From Blautia hansenii DSM 20583 (GTDB lineage Bacteria > Bacillota > Clostridia > Lachnospirales > Lachnospiraceae), in NCBI RefSeq assembly GCF_002222595.2, contig NZ_CP022413.2, positions 1,070,001-1,134,000 of the forward strand: a stretch of 64,000 nucleotides of DNA. Reading direction: 5' to 3'. The notes beneath the pieces were generated by a model that saw nothing but the letters and a program-made list of their open reading frames with translations, ran no database searches and was not told where the DNA came from. The translations under genes and the position numbers were made by a program. Below are positions 1 through 10,192 of the stretch, in pieces (positions within the stretch are counted from its first letter, which is position 1; every line of letters begins with the position of its first letter).

Positions 1-1416
1 ATTGACTACGGCGGACCGAACGTTGCGAAGCCTCTCCATGTAGGACATTTACGTTCTGCAATTATTGGAGAAAGCATTAAGAGAATGGGACGCTTCTTAG
101 GGCATAAAGTGATTGGCGATGTGCACTTGGGTGACTGGGGACTTCAGATGGGCTTGATTATTACAGAACTCTCCAAAAGACAGCCGGATTTAGTGTACTT
201 TGATGAGAATTATGAAGGCGAGTATCCAAAAGAAGCTCCGTTTACCGTAAGTGAATTGGAAGAAATTTATCCTACTGCCAGCGGTAAATCAAAAGAAGAT
301 GAAGCATATAAAAATGAAGCCTTGGAGGCAACTCTTCAGCTTCAGAAGGGAAGAAGAGGTTACCGTGCTTTATGGCAGCATATTATGGAGGTCTCTGTCA
401 CAGACTTAAAGAAAAACTATGCCAAATTAAAAGTAGATTTTGATTTATGGAAAGGTGAAGCGGATGCAGACGCCTACATTCCTGCTATGGTGGATTATTT
501 AAAAGAGAACGGTTACGCCTATCTGGATCAGGGTGCTCTTGTAGTGGATGTAAAAGAAGAAACCGATACAAAAGAAATTCCGCCGTGTATGATTTTGAAA
601 TCAGATGGGGCTTCTCTGTATAATACAACTGATTTGGCAACCATTGTACAGCGTATGGAAGATTACAAGCCTGATGAGATTATTTATGTGGTTGACAAAC
701 GTCAGGAGTTGCACTTTGTTCAGGTGTTCCGTTGTGCAAAGAAAGCAAAACTGGTAGATGAAAATACACAGTTATCCTTTGTCGGTTTTGGTACCATGAA
801 CGGAAAAGACGGAAAACCGTTTAAGACAAGAGAAGGCGGTGTTATGCGATTAGAACGTCTGATTGCAGAAATCAATGAGGAAATGTTCAAGAAAATCACA
901 GAAAACCGCAGTGTAAAAGACGAAAACGCAGAAAAGACAGCACAGATGGTTGGATTATCTGCAATTAAATACGGCGATTTATCCAATCAGGCATCTAAGG
1001 ATTATGTATTTGATATTGAACGCTTTACTTCCTTTGAAGGGAATACAGGTCCGTATATTTTATACACCATTGTTCGTATTAAATCTATTTTAAGCCGTTA
1101 TGCAGAAAGCGGAAAAAATATAGACAAAAAAGCAATGAAAGCTGCTGTAAATGACAGTGAAAAGGCGCTGATGTTAGAATTGTCTCGCTTTAATTCTATT
1201 ATTGCACCTGCATTTGAGGAAAAAGCACCTCATAGAATTTGTTCTTATATTTATGACTTGGCAAATGCTTTTAACAGCTTTTATCATGAAACAAAGATTT
1301 TATCAGAAGAAGATGAAGATAAGAAAGCATCTTGGATTTGTTTGTTAACATTGACAGAAAAAGTATTAGAAACCTGTATTGATTTACTGGGATTTGATGC
1401 ACCGGATAGAATGTAA
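1..1416 (+). CDS. argS: arginyl-tRNA synthetase (5'-truncated by window edge)
   Basis: Class I aminoacyl-tRNA synthetase that charges tRNA-Arg in the cytoplasm. The frame is open from base 1, so the N-terminal roughly 100 residues lie upstream; 471 residues are visible. The class I HIGH signature is present as HVGH with the following LRSA, near visible residue 13. ArgS enzymes usually lack a standard KMSKS, and here the equivalent loop reads KPFKTREGG around visible residue 275. The C-terminal part (about the last 120 residues, with ENTGPYILY-like helices) matches the DALR anticodon-binding domain. The gene ends at TAA and is followed directly by a strong terminator, so it closes its transcription unit. 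Identification is secure; only the start is unknown. Confidence 0.96.
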   Translation: MDYGGPNVAKPLHVGHLRSAIIGESIKRMGRFLGHKVIGDVHLGDWGLQMGLIITELSKRQPDLVYFDENYEGEYPKEAPFTVSELEEIYPTASGKSKEDEAYKNEALEATLQLQKGRRGYRALWQHIMEVSVTDLKKNYAKLKVDFDLWKGEADADAYIPAMVDYLKENGYAYLDQGALVVDVKEETDTKEIPPCMILKSDGASLYNTTDLATIVQRMEDYKPDEIIYVVDKRQELHFVQVFRCAKKAKLVDENTQLSFVGFGTMNGKDGKPFKTREGGVMRLERLIAEINEEMFKKITENRSVKDENAEKTAQMVGLSAIKYGDLSNQASKDYVFDIERFTSFEGNTGPYILYTIVRIKSILSRYAESGKNIDKKAMKAAVNDSEKALMLELSRFNSIIAPAFEEKAPHRICSYIYDLANAFNSFYHETKILSEEDEDKKASWICLLTLTEKVLETCIDLLGFDAPDRM

Positions 1417-1470
1417 AAAGACTCTCTGCAAAGGAAAAGAAGAACCTTTGCAGAGAGTCTTTTTCGTTAT
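1415..1470 (+). terminator. intrinsic terminator after argS
   Basis: A perfect 15-bp stem (GACTCTCTGCAAAGG pairing with CCTTTGCAGAGAGTC) around a short A-rich loop is followed by a T-run. It begins at the argS stop codon. A-residues before the 5' arm mean it could work in both directions. Confidence 0.9.
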
Positions 1471-1546
1471 TTTGAATAAGCGTTATAAGGGATTTGTCCG
1501 ATTGTTTTAAAAATGTGCACATAAGAGGAAAAATAGGAGAAAATAA

Positions 1547-1575
1547 TTGCAAAATATAACAATGAATAGTATTAT
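1547..1575 (+). promoter_or_regulatory. probable sigma-A promoter of the GH101 gene
   Basis: TTGCAA (1547-1552), a 17-bp spacer and TATTAT (1570-1575) form a good vegetative promoter about 50 bp before the ATG at 1629. The rest of the 1417-1628 gap is AT-rich and holds only the argS terminator. Inferred from consensus only. Confidence 0.6.
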
Positions 1576-1628
1576 TAAGAAAAATGTTTGTGCAGAATGC
1601 ATGAGCGTTAAAAAGAAAGGAGAACGTT

Positions 1629-4600
1629 ATGAAAAAAAGAAACATGAAAGTATTCAGTTTGCTTTTGGCAGCAAGTATGACTGTTCCGCAGTTAGCCGAC
1701 TATTCACAGCTTTCCGGACTTACCGTAGTACATGCGGCAGTCAATGAACAGTCATCAGAAAAAGCAGTAACTGAAGTATGGCGTCACTTTACATCAGGTG
1801 CGACAAATGACAATGCAAAGAAACCGGCAGTATTGAAGAACACTAATGAAAATGCCATTGATCCTGCTGGAGGAGAAATCAGTCTTGTATTAAAAACTTC
1901 ACAGAATTCTGCATTAAACAGAATTCAGATTTGCCCGTACTGGGTAGATGGAGGCAACTTCATCAATGCAGCAGGATTTGATGCAAGCAGTAAATGGTTC
2001 TTCGAATATAAAGCTGATGGTTTAAGTGGTAATTGGCCGGGACTTGGTGTTTCTGAATGGAATGCAAATGAAGAAGTTCCAATTGTGATTTCTTGGAAAG
2101 AAAATGTTTATACTGTCACAATTAAAGGACAAAAATGCGCAGAACAGACAGTGCCTGCTACGTTCATAGAAGCATTAAAAGGCGGAAGCTTTGCGATTAA
2201 AGCAGGTACTTGGGGCGAGGAAATAACAGATATCTACTTTAAAGATGTTCAGATTAAGAACAGCAAGGGCGAAGTTGTTGTAGAAAAAGGCGCTGATACA
2301 TGGGAAGTTTCCACTGGAAATGGTGAAGCTTTTGAAGCCGGTAAAGAAGTTACAACAGTATCTTTAACAGGTAAGGTCGTTGATAAAGAGAAAAATCCAG
2401 TTGCAGGAGCTACGGTAACTGTTGGTGATAAGAGCGCAACAACAGGAGAAGATGGTAGTTGGGCACTGGAGGGTGTTGAACCAGGTGAAGTTGAAATTGT
2501 AGTAACAAAAGAAGGTTATAAGAGCACAACAACAAGAGCAACCATTGAAAAAGAAGACAAAGTCATTGATGATATTACTTTATCCACAGGTGATGCAGTA
2601 GATTTCGAAGATGCAGCAGACGAAAGTATTTCTTCTGATGAAATGAAGGTGGCGATTGACAGTAAGTTCCCACGAGTAGCAGGCTACGAAATCTTAAAGG
2701 GCAATGGTGCAGGCAAGAAAATGTATGGTCAGACAGAAAAATTGGACACAATCGTGCTCAATCAGACAAAGGCTGACGATAAAACCGGTATTGCAGTAAA
2801 ACCGGAAGTTACCTCTGAAAAAAATAAAGAAGGCAATAAAATGGTTTACACCATGAAGGTTGACGATAAAGAAAACAACATTCATGCAACCATCAAGGCA
2901 GAACTGGTAGCAGAGAAAAATACACTTGCTTTCAACATTACATCTGTAGAAAGAGAAAAAGGTTCTGAATTAGTAAAAACTATTAATATTCCAAACCATA
3001 ATCTGGTATCTGTAAGAACTTCTCAGGCAGGTGCAAGATTTGACGGTGCGAATATGTCAAACAATACAAAGCAAAGTGGAGATACACATCAGGATGTTGC
3101 TTCCATGGCAGCAGGCAAAACAGGTTATATGTATGCATTTGTATCTGATGCTGATTTAAGTGCAGGTCTTTGGAGTAATTCTGAAAATAATGTAAATCGT
3201 GACTGGCAGCGTGTTGTAGCTAATGCAGCTGAAAAAGACGGATATCGTGAAACTGGTTTAAGCAGTAACTACTGGACATGGCAGAAAGGCGAAGATTATA
3301 GAGAAGAAAGTAAAGATTACGAACTTCCTTCCACAAAGATTGCCATTACAGCAGATGAAAATAACGATGCAAAAGTAGATTGGCAGGACGGTGCGATTGC
3401 ATATCGTGATATTATGAACAATCCAAAGGGAAGTGAATTAGTTCCTGACAGAACTGCAATTCGTATTGCAATGAACTTCTCCAGTCAGGCACAGAACCCA
3501 TTCCTGATGACATTGGATAATGTTAAAAAAGTATACTTAAATACAGACGGTCTTGGACAGAGCGTTCTGTTAAAGGGTTACGGAAGTGAAGGACATGACT
3601 CCGGACACTTGAATTACGCTGACATTGGTACTCGAATTGGTGGCGCAGAAGATATGACCACTCTTATGAAAGAGGGTGCAAAATACGGAGCTACCTTTGG
3701 TATTCATGTAAATGCCAGTGAAACATATCCAGAATCTATTTACTTCGAAGAAGATAGATTGATGAAAGGTTCCAATGGAAAATATTCCTATGGTTGGAAC
3801 TGGCTGGATCAGGGTATTAACATCAATGCAGATTACGATTTAAAACATGGTCGTGAACAGCGTTTCTTAGATTTAAAAGAAAAACTGGATAAAGCAGATC
3901 CGGACGGAAAGAATGACCTTGACTTCATTTATGTAGACGTATGGGGCAATGGTCAGTCCGGTGATAATGGTACATGGGCAAGCCGTCAGCTGGCAAAAGA
4001 AATCACAGAAACATGTGATTGGCGATTAGCAGGTGAATGGGGACATGCAAATGAGTATGACTCTACATTCCAGCACTGGGCAGCAGACCTTACTTATGGT
4101 GGAGCAGCAAATAAAGGTATCAACAGTGCTATTACAAGATTTATTCGTAACCACCAGAAAGACTCATGGGTTGGTGATTACCCAAGCTACGGAGGAGCAG
4201 CTGTAAATCCACTTCTTGGTGGATATGATATGAAAGACTTCGAAGGCTGGCAGGGAAGAAATGATTATAAAGGATATATTGAAAATCTCTTTGATGATGA
4301 TGTATCTACTAAATTCCTTCAGCATTACGAAGTGATGCAGTGGGTAGATGGAAATCCTACTACTGTTGCAGATTCTACATGGACTCCTGAAATGAAGGTT
4401 GTACTTCAGGATAAGGAAAGAAAACAGACGATTACAGTAGAAAGACAGTCTAACAACGGAAGTGATGCAGGTTATAGCTTGAGAACCATGAAGTTTGATG
4501 ACGGAAATGGTGAAAGAGTTATCATGGATGGTGAAAAATACTTAATTCCATGGTACTGGGATGCAAACGGTGAATCTTTAGGAGATAACTATAAACTCTA

Positions 4601-7600
4601 TCACTGGAATCAGGCTGGCGGAACTTCTACATGGACACTTCCGGCAGGATGGGAAAATGCAAAAGTTTACGAGCTTACAGAAAACGGTAAGAAAGAAGTA
4701 ACAAATGCAACAGTATCCGGTGGTCAGATTACAATTGATGCAACAGCAAAAACACCTTATGTTCTTTATAAAACAGAAGCTAAGAACCCAACAAATGAAG
4801 AGTTGAAATGGAGTGAAGGAACTCACCTTGTTGATACAGGATTTAACAGTGCTTCTTTAGAACAGTGGAAGATTTCAGGTGAAGCAGAAGCTGCTCAGAT
4901 TATCCACAGTGCAGGATTTAACCCAATGTTGCGTTTGAACAACCAGACAGATGAAGTAGTACTGGAGCAGAAAGCCAAAGGTCTTGAAAAAGGAAAACAG
5001 TATGTGGCTATGGTTGCAGTAGATAACAGAAGTGATGCAAAAGCTTATCTGGAAGTTACATCCGGTGATAAAACAACATCTAACTACACAACAAAATCTA
5101 TTGCGAAAAACTACAGTCAGGCAGATGCTCATAATACAAATGCAAGTAATGCGACAATTCAAGGTCAGGGAAGTTACTTCCAGAATATGTATGTATTCTT
5201 TACAGCAGGTGAAGACGGAACAGCAACTATCAAACTGAAACGTGACAAAGGTGAAGGCGAAGTTTACTTTGATGATTTAAGAATTGTTCAGAATAATTCT
5301 AAAAACTTCGTATCTGACAATAAATTTGTACAGAACTTTGAAACAGTTCCACAGGGCTTATGGCCATTCGTAGTTGGTGGAGCAGAAGGCGTTACAGATA
5401 ACCGTACTCATTTATCTGAAAAGAATAAAAAAGATTCAAAATATACATCAGCAGGCTGGTTTACAAAGAAGTTGGACGATGTATTGGAAGGTGACTGGTC
5501 CTTAAAGACAAATGGTCTGACACAGAGAGGAAACTTGATTTATCAGACAATTCCACAGAACTTCCGTTTTGAAGAAGGTGTTACATATAATGTAAGCTTT
5601 GATTATCAGTGTGGTTCTGAAGGAACTTATGCATTAGCAGTTGGTAACGGAGAGGTAGAAGACGGAAATGTAGAATATACACCGTTAGAGTCTTCTATTC
5701 CAAAGGGACAGAAAGCAGAAACAAAACACTACAAATTCCGTATTACAGGTTCAGAAGGCGGACAGAGCTGGTTTGGTATTCAGTCTACAACAAAAGGTCC
5801 GGATCTTCAGAATACAAGTGGCGGAGATGCTGACTTTGGTGGATACAAGGATTTTGTTTTAGATAATCTTGTAATTGAAAAATCCAAAGCACAGAAAGTA
5901 AAGCTGGAAACTTTAGTAGCTGAAAATCAAGGTCGTTACGAAGTAAATTACAGTGCTAAAACATGGAAAACATTTACAGAAGCTATGAAAAATGCAAATG
6001 AAGCATTAGATAACTTTGATGCAGATCAGGCAACTGTAGATAAAGCATATGAAAAATTAGATAAGGCAATCAAAGGTCTGGAAGTAATCGGTGCAACAAT
6101 GTCCGGTACAGTTACAGATACAGAAGGAAATCCAATCGAAAATATCACAGTAAGCGTGAAAATGAAGGATAAAACAATCAAGACTGTTACAGACAGTAAC
6201 GGACAGTATGTCCTTCCGGGTGTTTTATTCGGCGATTGGAAAGTAACAGCAGACAGTCCTATTTGGGCAAAAGCAACAGCTGATATTAAGTCCACAAAAG
6301 ATAATCTTGAATTTACACAGGACTTCCAGTTGAAGGATACACAGTCTTCATTAGAAGGACATGTAACAGCCGTTGGTAAAAATGTAGAAGATGCAACAGT
6401 ATCTCTTACAGGTAAGAGTGAAGTAGAAGCAATTAAGACAGATGCAAAGGGTGCATATAAGTTTGATAAGCTTTTAGCAGGAAATTATACCTTAAAAGTA
6501 GAAAAAGAAGGATATGATACCTTTACACAGGAAATCACTGTAACAAAAGAAAAAGGCTTTGTTCAGAATGTTATGTTACAGCCGGCTTCTACCGTAGATT
6601 ATGAAAATGATTACAGCAACGGCAAAAAGACATGGGATAATCTTGCGGGAAATGGAAGCAGTACTACTATCAGTGTAGAAAATGAGGCAACTAAGATTAA
6701 ATTCCCAGGTGGCGGACATGCTAATGTTTATGAAACAGCAGCACCAACATTTAAAAATGGTGTAGTTGAAATGGATGTTACACCTGAAAAGAGCGGTATT
6801 CGTTTAGGTGTTCTTCTTCGTGCAAACAATATGAACGATCGTGTATACATTGGTGTAGGCGATGCAGATAATCAATGGTTTGCAGAATACTGGGGCAGTG
6901 ACGGATCAAACTCATGGTCCAGCATGCACTCCGGTCCAAAAGCAACAGCAGGCAAAAAATTACACTTAAAAGCTGAGATTATTGAGACAACTGTTTCCTT
7001 ATGGGTAGACGGTGAATTAGTAATTAATAAGCTGAATATGGGTGGAATGCCAACAAAAGCAGGTGCAGTTGGTATGAACACTAGAAATTCCAATACCGTT
7101 ACAGTGGATAATGTAAAAGTAACTTCTTATGATTTACCGGTAGGTGAAGTCGAAACTGTTGCTGGTCATGTGTCTGATAAAGACGGAAATGTATTAGAGG
7201 GTGTTTCCGTAAACATTAAGAGTGCAGAAGGTGCAGCAGAAGTAGTTGATAAAACAGCTAAGACAGATGCTCTTGGAAACTACAAGTTTAAAAACATTCC
7301 TTTAGGAAAATATAAAGTAACAGCAACAAATGATAAAGAAACAAAAACTGTAGATGTTACTGTAAAAGCAACAGATGACTATATTGTAGCTCCGGAAATT
7401 TGCTTTGGAGTAACAACAGACGGCTGGAAGGAAACAACAGACGGATGGGAATACTATGAAGATGGTAAAAAAGTAACCGGTTGGAAAGAAATTTCTAAAC
7501 ATTGGTATTACTTTGAGTCAAACGGAATTATGACAACCGGTTGGACAGAAGTAGGCGAACACTGGTACTACATGGATCAGTGGGGAGCAATGATGACTGG

Positions 7601-8069
7601 TTGGGTATCCGTAGATGGACATTGGTATTACATGGATCAGTGGGGAGCAATGACAACCGGCTGGGTATATGTAAACGGACATTATTACTACATGGATCGG
7701 TGGGGAGCAATGCAGACCGGCTGGGTATCCGTAGACGGACATTGGTACTATCTGAATGCAGACGGAGCAATGGCAACCGGCTGGGTATATGTAAACGGAC
7801 ATTACTACTACATGGATCAGTGGGGAGCAATGCAGACCGGCTGGGTATCCGTAGGCGGACATTGGTATTATCTGAATGCAGACGGAGCAATGGCAACCGG
7901 CTGGGTATATGTAGGTGGCTATTGGTATTATCTGGATCAGTGGGGAGCAATGACGACCGGCTGGGTGCAGGTAGGTAACGATTGGTACTACATGAACTCT
8001 GATGGAACAATGGCAACTAATCAGTGGATTGGGGGCTACTATGTAGGTGCATCTGGCAAGATGGAATAA
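1629..8069 (+). CDS. secreted GH101 endo-alpha-N-acetylgalactosaminidase with cell-wall-binding repeats
   Basis: Predicted mucin-type O-glycan hydrolase; GH101 enzymes release Gal-beta-1,3-GalNAc (core 1) from Ser/Thr. The start has SD AAAGGAG and a signal peptide (basic KKR, hydrophobic LLLAASM, likely cleavage near HAA, residue 37). Domains by residue: LamG-like about 45-225; carboxypeptidase-regulatory-like beta domain 244-321; GH101 N-terminal beta-sandwich 325-620; catalytic barrel about 637-935; two carbohydrate-binding-like beta domains about 1060-1220 and 1226-1418; FIVAR 1420-1487; regulatory-like beta domains 1489-1570, 1573-1655 and 1843-1928, with a LamG-like domain 1657-1835 between them; CW-binding repeats 1933-2146. 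By analogy with characterised GH101 enzymes, D770 in the YVDVW motif is the nucleophile and E803 in GEWG the acid/base. There is no LPXTG; the repeats are the likely surface anchor. Family call is strong; binding-domain boundaries and ligands are inferred. Confidence 0.93.
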   Translation: MKKRNMKVFSLLLAASMTVPQLADYSQLSGLTVVHAAVNEQSSEKAVTEVWRHFTSGATNDNAKKPAVLKNTNENAIDPAGGEISLVLKTSQNSALNRIQICPYWVDGGNFINAAGFDASSKWFFEYKADGLSGNWPGLGVSEWNANEEVPIVISWKENVYTVTIKGQKCAEQTVPATFIEALKGGSFAIKAGTWGEEITDIYFKDVQIKNSKGEVVVEKGADTWEVSTGNGEAFEAGKEVTTVSLTGKVVDKEKNPVAGATVTVGDKSATTGEDGSWALEGVEPGEVEIVVTKEGYKSTTTRATIEKEDKVIDDITLSTGDAVDFEDAADESISSDEMKVAIDSKFPRVAGYEILKGNGAGKKMYGQTEKLDTIVLNQTKADDKTGIAVKPEVTSEKNKEGNKMVYTMKVDDKENNIHATIKAELVAEKNTLAFNITSVEREKGSELVKTINIPNHNLVSVRTSQAGARFDGANMSNNTKQSGDTHQDVASMAAGKTGYMYAFVSDADLSAGLWSNSENNVNRDWQRVVANAAEKDGYRETGLSSNYWTWQKGEDYREESKDYELPSTKIAITADENNDAKVDWQDGAIAYRDIMNNPKGSELVPDRTAIRIAMNFSSQAQNPFLMTLDNVKKVYLNTDGLGQSVLLKGYGSEGHDSGHLNYADIGTRIGGAEDMTTLMKEGAKYGATFGIHVNASETYPESIYFEEDRLMKGSNGKYSYGWNWLDQGININADYDLKHGREQRFLDLKEKLDKADPDGKNDLDFIYVDVWGNGQSGDNGTWASRQLAKEITETCDWRLAGEWGHANEYDSTFQHWAADLTYGGAANKGINSAITRFIRNHQKDSWVGDYPSYGGAAVNPLLGGYDMKDFEGWQGRNDYKGYIENLFDDDVSTKFLQHYEVMQWVDGNPTTVADSTWTPEMKVVLQDKERKQTITVERQSNNGSDAGYSLRTMKFDDGNGERVIMDGEKYLIPWYWDANGESLGDNYKLYHWNQAGGTSTWTLPAGWENAKVYELTENGKKEVTNATVSGGQITIDATAKTPYVLYKTEAKNPTNEELKWSEGTHLVDTGFNSASLEQWKISGEAEAAQIIHSAGFNPMLRLNNQTDEVVLEQKAKGLEKGKQYVAMVAVDNRSDAKAYLEVTSGDKTTSNYTTKSIAKNYSQADAHNTNASNATIQGQGSYFQNMYVFFTAGEDGTATIKLKRDKGEGEVYFDDLRIVQNNSKNFVSDNKFVQNFETVPQGLWPFVVGGAEGVTDNRTHLSEKNKKDSKYTSAGWFTKKLDDVLEGDWSLKTNGLTQRGNLIYQTIPQNFRFEEGVTYNVSFDYQCGSEGTYALAVGNGEVEDGNVEYTPLESSIPKGQKAETKHYKFRITGSEGGQSWFGIQSTTKGPDLQNTSGGDADFGGYKDFVLDNLVIEKSKAQKVKLETLVAENQGRYEVNYSAKTWKTFTEAMKNANEALDNFDADQATVDKAYEKLDKAIKGLEVIGATMSGTVTDTEGNPIENITVSVKMKDKTIKTVTDSNGQYVLPGVLFGDWKVTADSPIWAKATADIKSTKDNLEFTQDFQLKDTQSSLEGHVTAVGKNVEDATVSLTGKSEVEAIKTDAKGAYKFDKLLAGNYTLKVEKEGYDTFTQEITVTKEKGFVQNVMLQPASTVDYENDYSNGKKTWDNLAGNGSSTTISVENEATKIKFPGGGHANVYETAAPTFKNGVVEMDVTPEKSGIRLGVLLRANNMNDRVYIGVGDADNQWFAEYWGSDGSNSWSSMHSGPKATAGKKLHLKAEIIETTVSLWVDGELVINKLNMGGMPTKAGAVGMNTRNSNTVTVDNVKVTSYDLPVGEVETVAGHVSDKDGNVLEGVSVNIKSAEGAAEVVDKTAKTDALGNYKFKNIPLGKYKVTATNDKETKTVDVTVKATDDYIVAPEICFGVTTDGWKETTDGWEYYEDGKKVTGWKEISKHWYYFESNGIMTTGWTEVGEHWYYMDQWGAMMTGWVSVDGHWYYMDQWGAMTTGWVYVNGHYYYMDRWGAMQTGWVSVDGHWYYLNADGAMATGWVYVNGHYYYMDQWGAMQTGWVSVGGHWYYLNADGAMATGWVYVGGYWYYLDQWGAMTTGWVQVGNDWYYMNSDGTMATNQWIGGYYVGASGKME
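7425..8060 (+). repeat. 60-bp tandem repeats coding 20-residue CW-binding repeats
   Basis: The 3' end of the GH101 gene is built of about ten units of exactly 60 bp, each giving a GW...(H/Y)WYY...GAM.TGW-type repeat (choline/glucan-binding CW_binding_1 family). Units at 7681-7800 and 7801-7920 form a nearly identical 120-bp higher-order pair, which suggests recent duplication. The last unit is degenerate (NQWIGG...) and closes the protein. These are coding repeats, not a CRISPR array. Confidence 0.92.
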
Positions 8070-8110
8070 AGCATAGTGTAGAAAATTTAATAAGTATTAA
8101 ATTTTAGCTA

Positions 8111-8169
8111 AAAAGGAGCTGTTGCTTCTACGATGAAAAATCGTGGAGCAATAGCTTCCTTTTTTTTTG
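8111..8169 (+). terminator. intrinsic terminator after the GH101 gene
   Basis: An imperfect stem of about 22 bp (AAAAGGAGCTGTTGCTTC... pairing with ...GGAGCAATAGCTTCC) with a short A-rich loop is followed by nine T residues. The 5' core GGAGCTGTTGC resembles other terminators in this window. Confidence 0.88.
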
Positions 8170-8224
8170 TTTTATGTTAGAATAAAGGTATCGGAAACAA
8201 GATTGGGGATTAAAAGGAAAGTGT

Positions 8225-10192
8225 ATGAGGGAAAAAGTAATGGAGAAGATGAAATTAAAGTATCTGGAAAAAATGGCAGAGCTGTACCCCACAATGGCAG
8301 AGGCATCTACGGAGATTATTAATTTACAATCAATTTTAAATTTACCCAAGGGAACGGAGCATTTTATTACAGATATACATGGAGAATATGAAGCGTTTTC
8401 TCATGTGTTAAAAAATGGTTCAGGTTCCATTCGAAGAAAAATTGATACTGTTTTTGGGCATACCATGAATAAACAGGAAAAGAAAAGTCTTGCTACTTTA
8501 ATTTATTATCCAAAAGAAAAGATAGGGCTGATTAAGAAGCAGGAAACAGATATGGAAGAATGGTACAAAATTACCTTGTATCGTTTAATTGAAGTATGTA
8601 AAAAAGCTGCATCAAAATATACGCGTTCAAAAGTGAGAAAAGCTCTTCCAAAAGATTTTGCTTATGTTATTGAAGAATTGATAACGGAAAGATGGGATAT
8701 TACAGATAAAGAGTCTTATTATGAACAAATTATATGTACTATTATTGATATTGGTCGTGCAGAAGAATTTATTATTGCCTTATCAGAACTGATACAGAGA
8801 CTGGTGGTAGACCATCTTCATATTCTGGGTGATATTTATGACAGAGGGCCTGCACCTCATCGAATTATGGACAAACTGGAAACCTATCATTCTTTGGATG
8901 TTCAGTGGGGAAATCATGATATTTTATGGATGGGAGCGGCTGCGGGACAGGAATGTTGTATAGCAACAGTTATCCGAATTTGTGCCCGCTATGGAAATCT
9001 GGATATTTTGGAGGATGGGTATGGCATCAATTTATTGCCGTTGGCAACCTTTGCTCTCACATATTATAAAGACGATGCCTGCCAGTGCTTTAAAATTAAA
9101 GGAAATCATCAGCTAAATCCAGTTGAACAGGATTTGAACATGAAAATGCACAAAGCAATTTCCATTATTCAATTTAAGCTGGAAGGACAGCTTCTTATGA
9201 GAAGACGAGAATTTGGTATGGCAGACAGGGCGCTTTTAGACGATATTGATTATTCAGAAGGAACAATTCGTTTAAAAGGAAAAGAATATAAACTGTTGGA
9301 CAGTTATTTCCCGACGATTGATGCAGAAAATCCTTATGAATTGTCAAGAGAAGAAAAAGAAGTTGTGGAGAGGCTGGTATCTGCATTTGTAAGCTGTGAA
9401 AAATTACAAAACCATATACAGTTTCTGCTGAAGAAGGGAAGTATGTATAAGATTTTTAATGGAAATCTGCTTTACCATGGCTGTATTCCCATGAATGAAG
9501 ACGGCAGCCTGAAAGAAGTACAGATTTATGAAAAATCTTACAGGGGAAAAGCCCTGTACGATGTGTTGGAATGTTATGTTCGTAAAGCATTTATGGCACG
9601 AGACGGAAAAGAAAAGGAGAGAGGGAAGGACATGCTATGGTATATCTGGACCAGCCCGAACTCGCCTTTATTCGGCAAAAACAAAATGGCAACGTTTGAA
9701 CGCTATTTTTTGGCAGAGAAGGAAACACATCAGGAAATAAAAAATCCATATTATAATTTTCTGGAAAGTGAAGAAATAGCAGAGCGGATTTTTGAAGAAT
9801 TTCAGGTAAAAGGAGAAGGAAGACATATTGTAAACGGTCATGTTCCGGTGCACCATACCTCAGGAGAAAGTCCGATTAAATGTAAAGGGAAAATTCTTGT
9901 TATTGATGGAGGTTTTTCAAGAGCATATCAAAAAGAGACCGGTATTGCAGGATATACTTTAATTTATAATTCATGGGGGATGATTTTAGCTGCTCATGAA
10001 CCATTTACATCTACACAGGATGCTATTACAAAAGAAAGTGATATTCTTTCCGACAGTATTTTAGTAAAAAGGGTGACAGAAAGAAAAAATGTAGGGGCAA
10101 CAGATACAGGTGCAAAATTAAAAGAAAGGATAGCAGAACTGAAAGAGCTTTTAGATGCTTATAGAAACGGACTGCTGGTAGAAAAGCTATGA
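8225..10192 (+). CDS. fbp: class III fructose-1,6-bisphosphatase
   Basis: Gluconeogenic cytoplasmic enzyme converting fructose-1,6-bisphosphate to fructose-6-phosphate. At 655 residues it matches the long Bacillus-type (FBPase_2) family rather than the short E. coli type. Metallophosphatase motifs are visible in order: TDIHGEYEAF near residue 50, GDIYDRGP near 200 and WGNHDILWMGA near 227, with a C-terminal NGHVPVH near 538. The ATG at 8225 follows an AAAAGGAAA SD; an in-frame ATG at 8240 with AGGGA ahead of it is an alternative. The stop overlaps the ATG of the next gene by four bases (ATGA), so the two are translationally coupled. Confident family call. Confidence 0.95.
   Translation: MREKVMEKMKLKYLEKMAELYPTMAEASTEIINLQSILNLPKGTEHFITDIHGEYEAFSHVLKNGSGSIRRKIDTVFGHTMNKQEKKSLATLIYYPKEKIGLIKKQETDMEEWYKITLYRLIEVCKKAASKYTRSKVRKALPKDFAYVIEELITERWDITDKESYYEQIICTIIDIGRAEEFIIALSELIQRLVVDHLHILGDIYDRGPAPHRIMDKLETYHSLDVQWGNHDILWMGAAAGQECCIATVIRICARYGNLDILEDGYGINLLPLATFALTYYKDDACQCFKIKGNHQLNPVEQDLNMKMHKAISIIQFKLEGQLLMRRREFGMADRALLDDIDYSEGTIRLKGKEYKLLDSYFPTIDAENPYELSREEKEVVERLVSAFVSCEKLQNHIQFLLKKGSMYKIFNGNLLYHGCIPMNEDGSLKEVQIYEKSYRGKALYDVLECYVRKAFMARDGKEKERGKDMLWYIWTSPNSPLFGKNKMATFERYFLAEKETHQEIKNPYYNFLESEEIAERIFEEFQVKGEGRHIVNGHVPVHHTSGESPIKCKGKILVIDGGFSRAYQKETGIAGYTLIYNSWGMILAAHEPFTSTQDAITKESDILSDSILVKRVTERKNVGATDTGAKLKERIAELKELLDAYRNGLLVEKL

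Noticed and set aside
7518-8016. Long open frames on both strands over the repeat region
   Set aside because: They arise from the repeated codon pattern of the GH101 gene, have no SD and encode Cys/Ser/Pro-rich shadow sequence.
7425-8060. Regular 60-bp repeats resembling a CRISPR or minisatellite array
   Set aside because: Units are in frame, have no unique spacers and encode a known CW-binding repeat; they are part of the GH101 gene.
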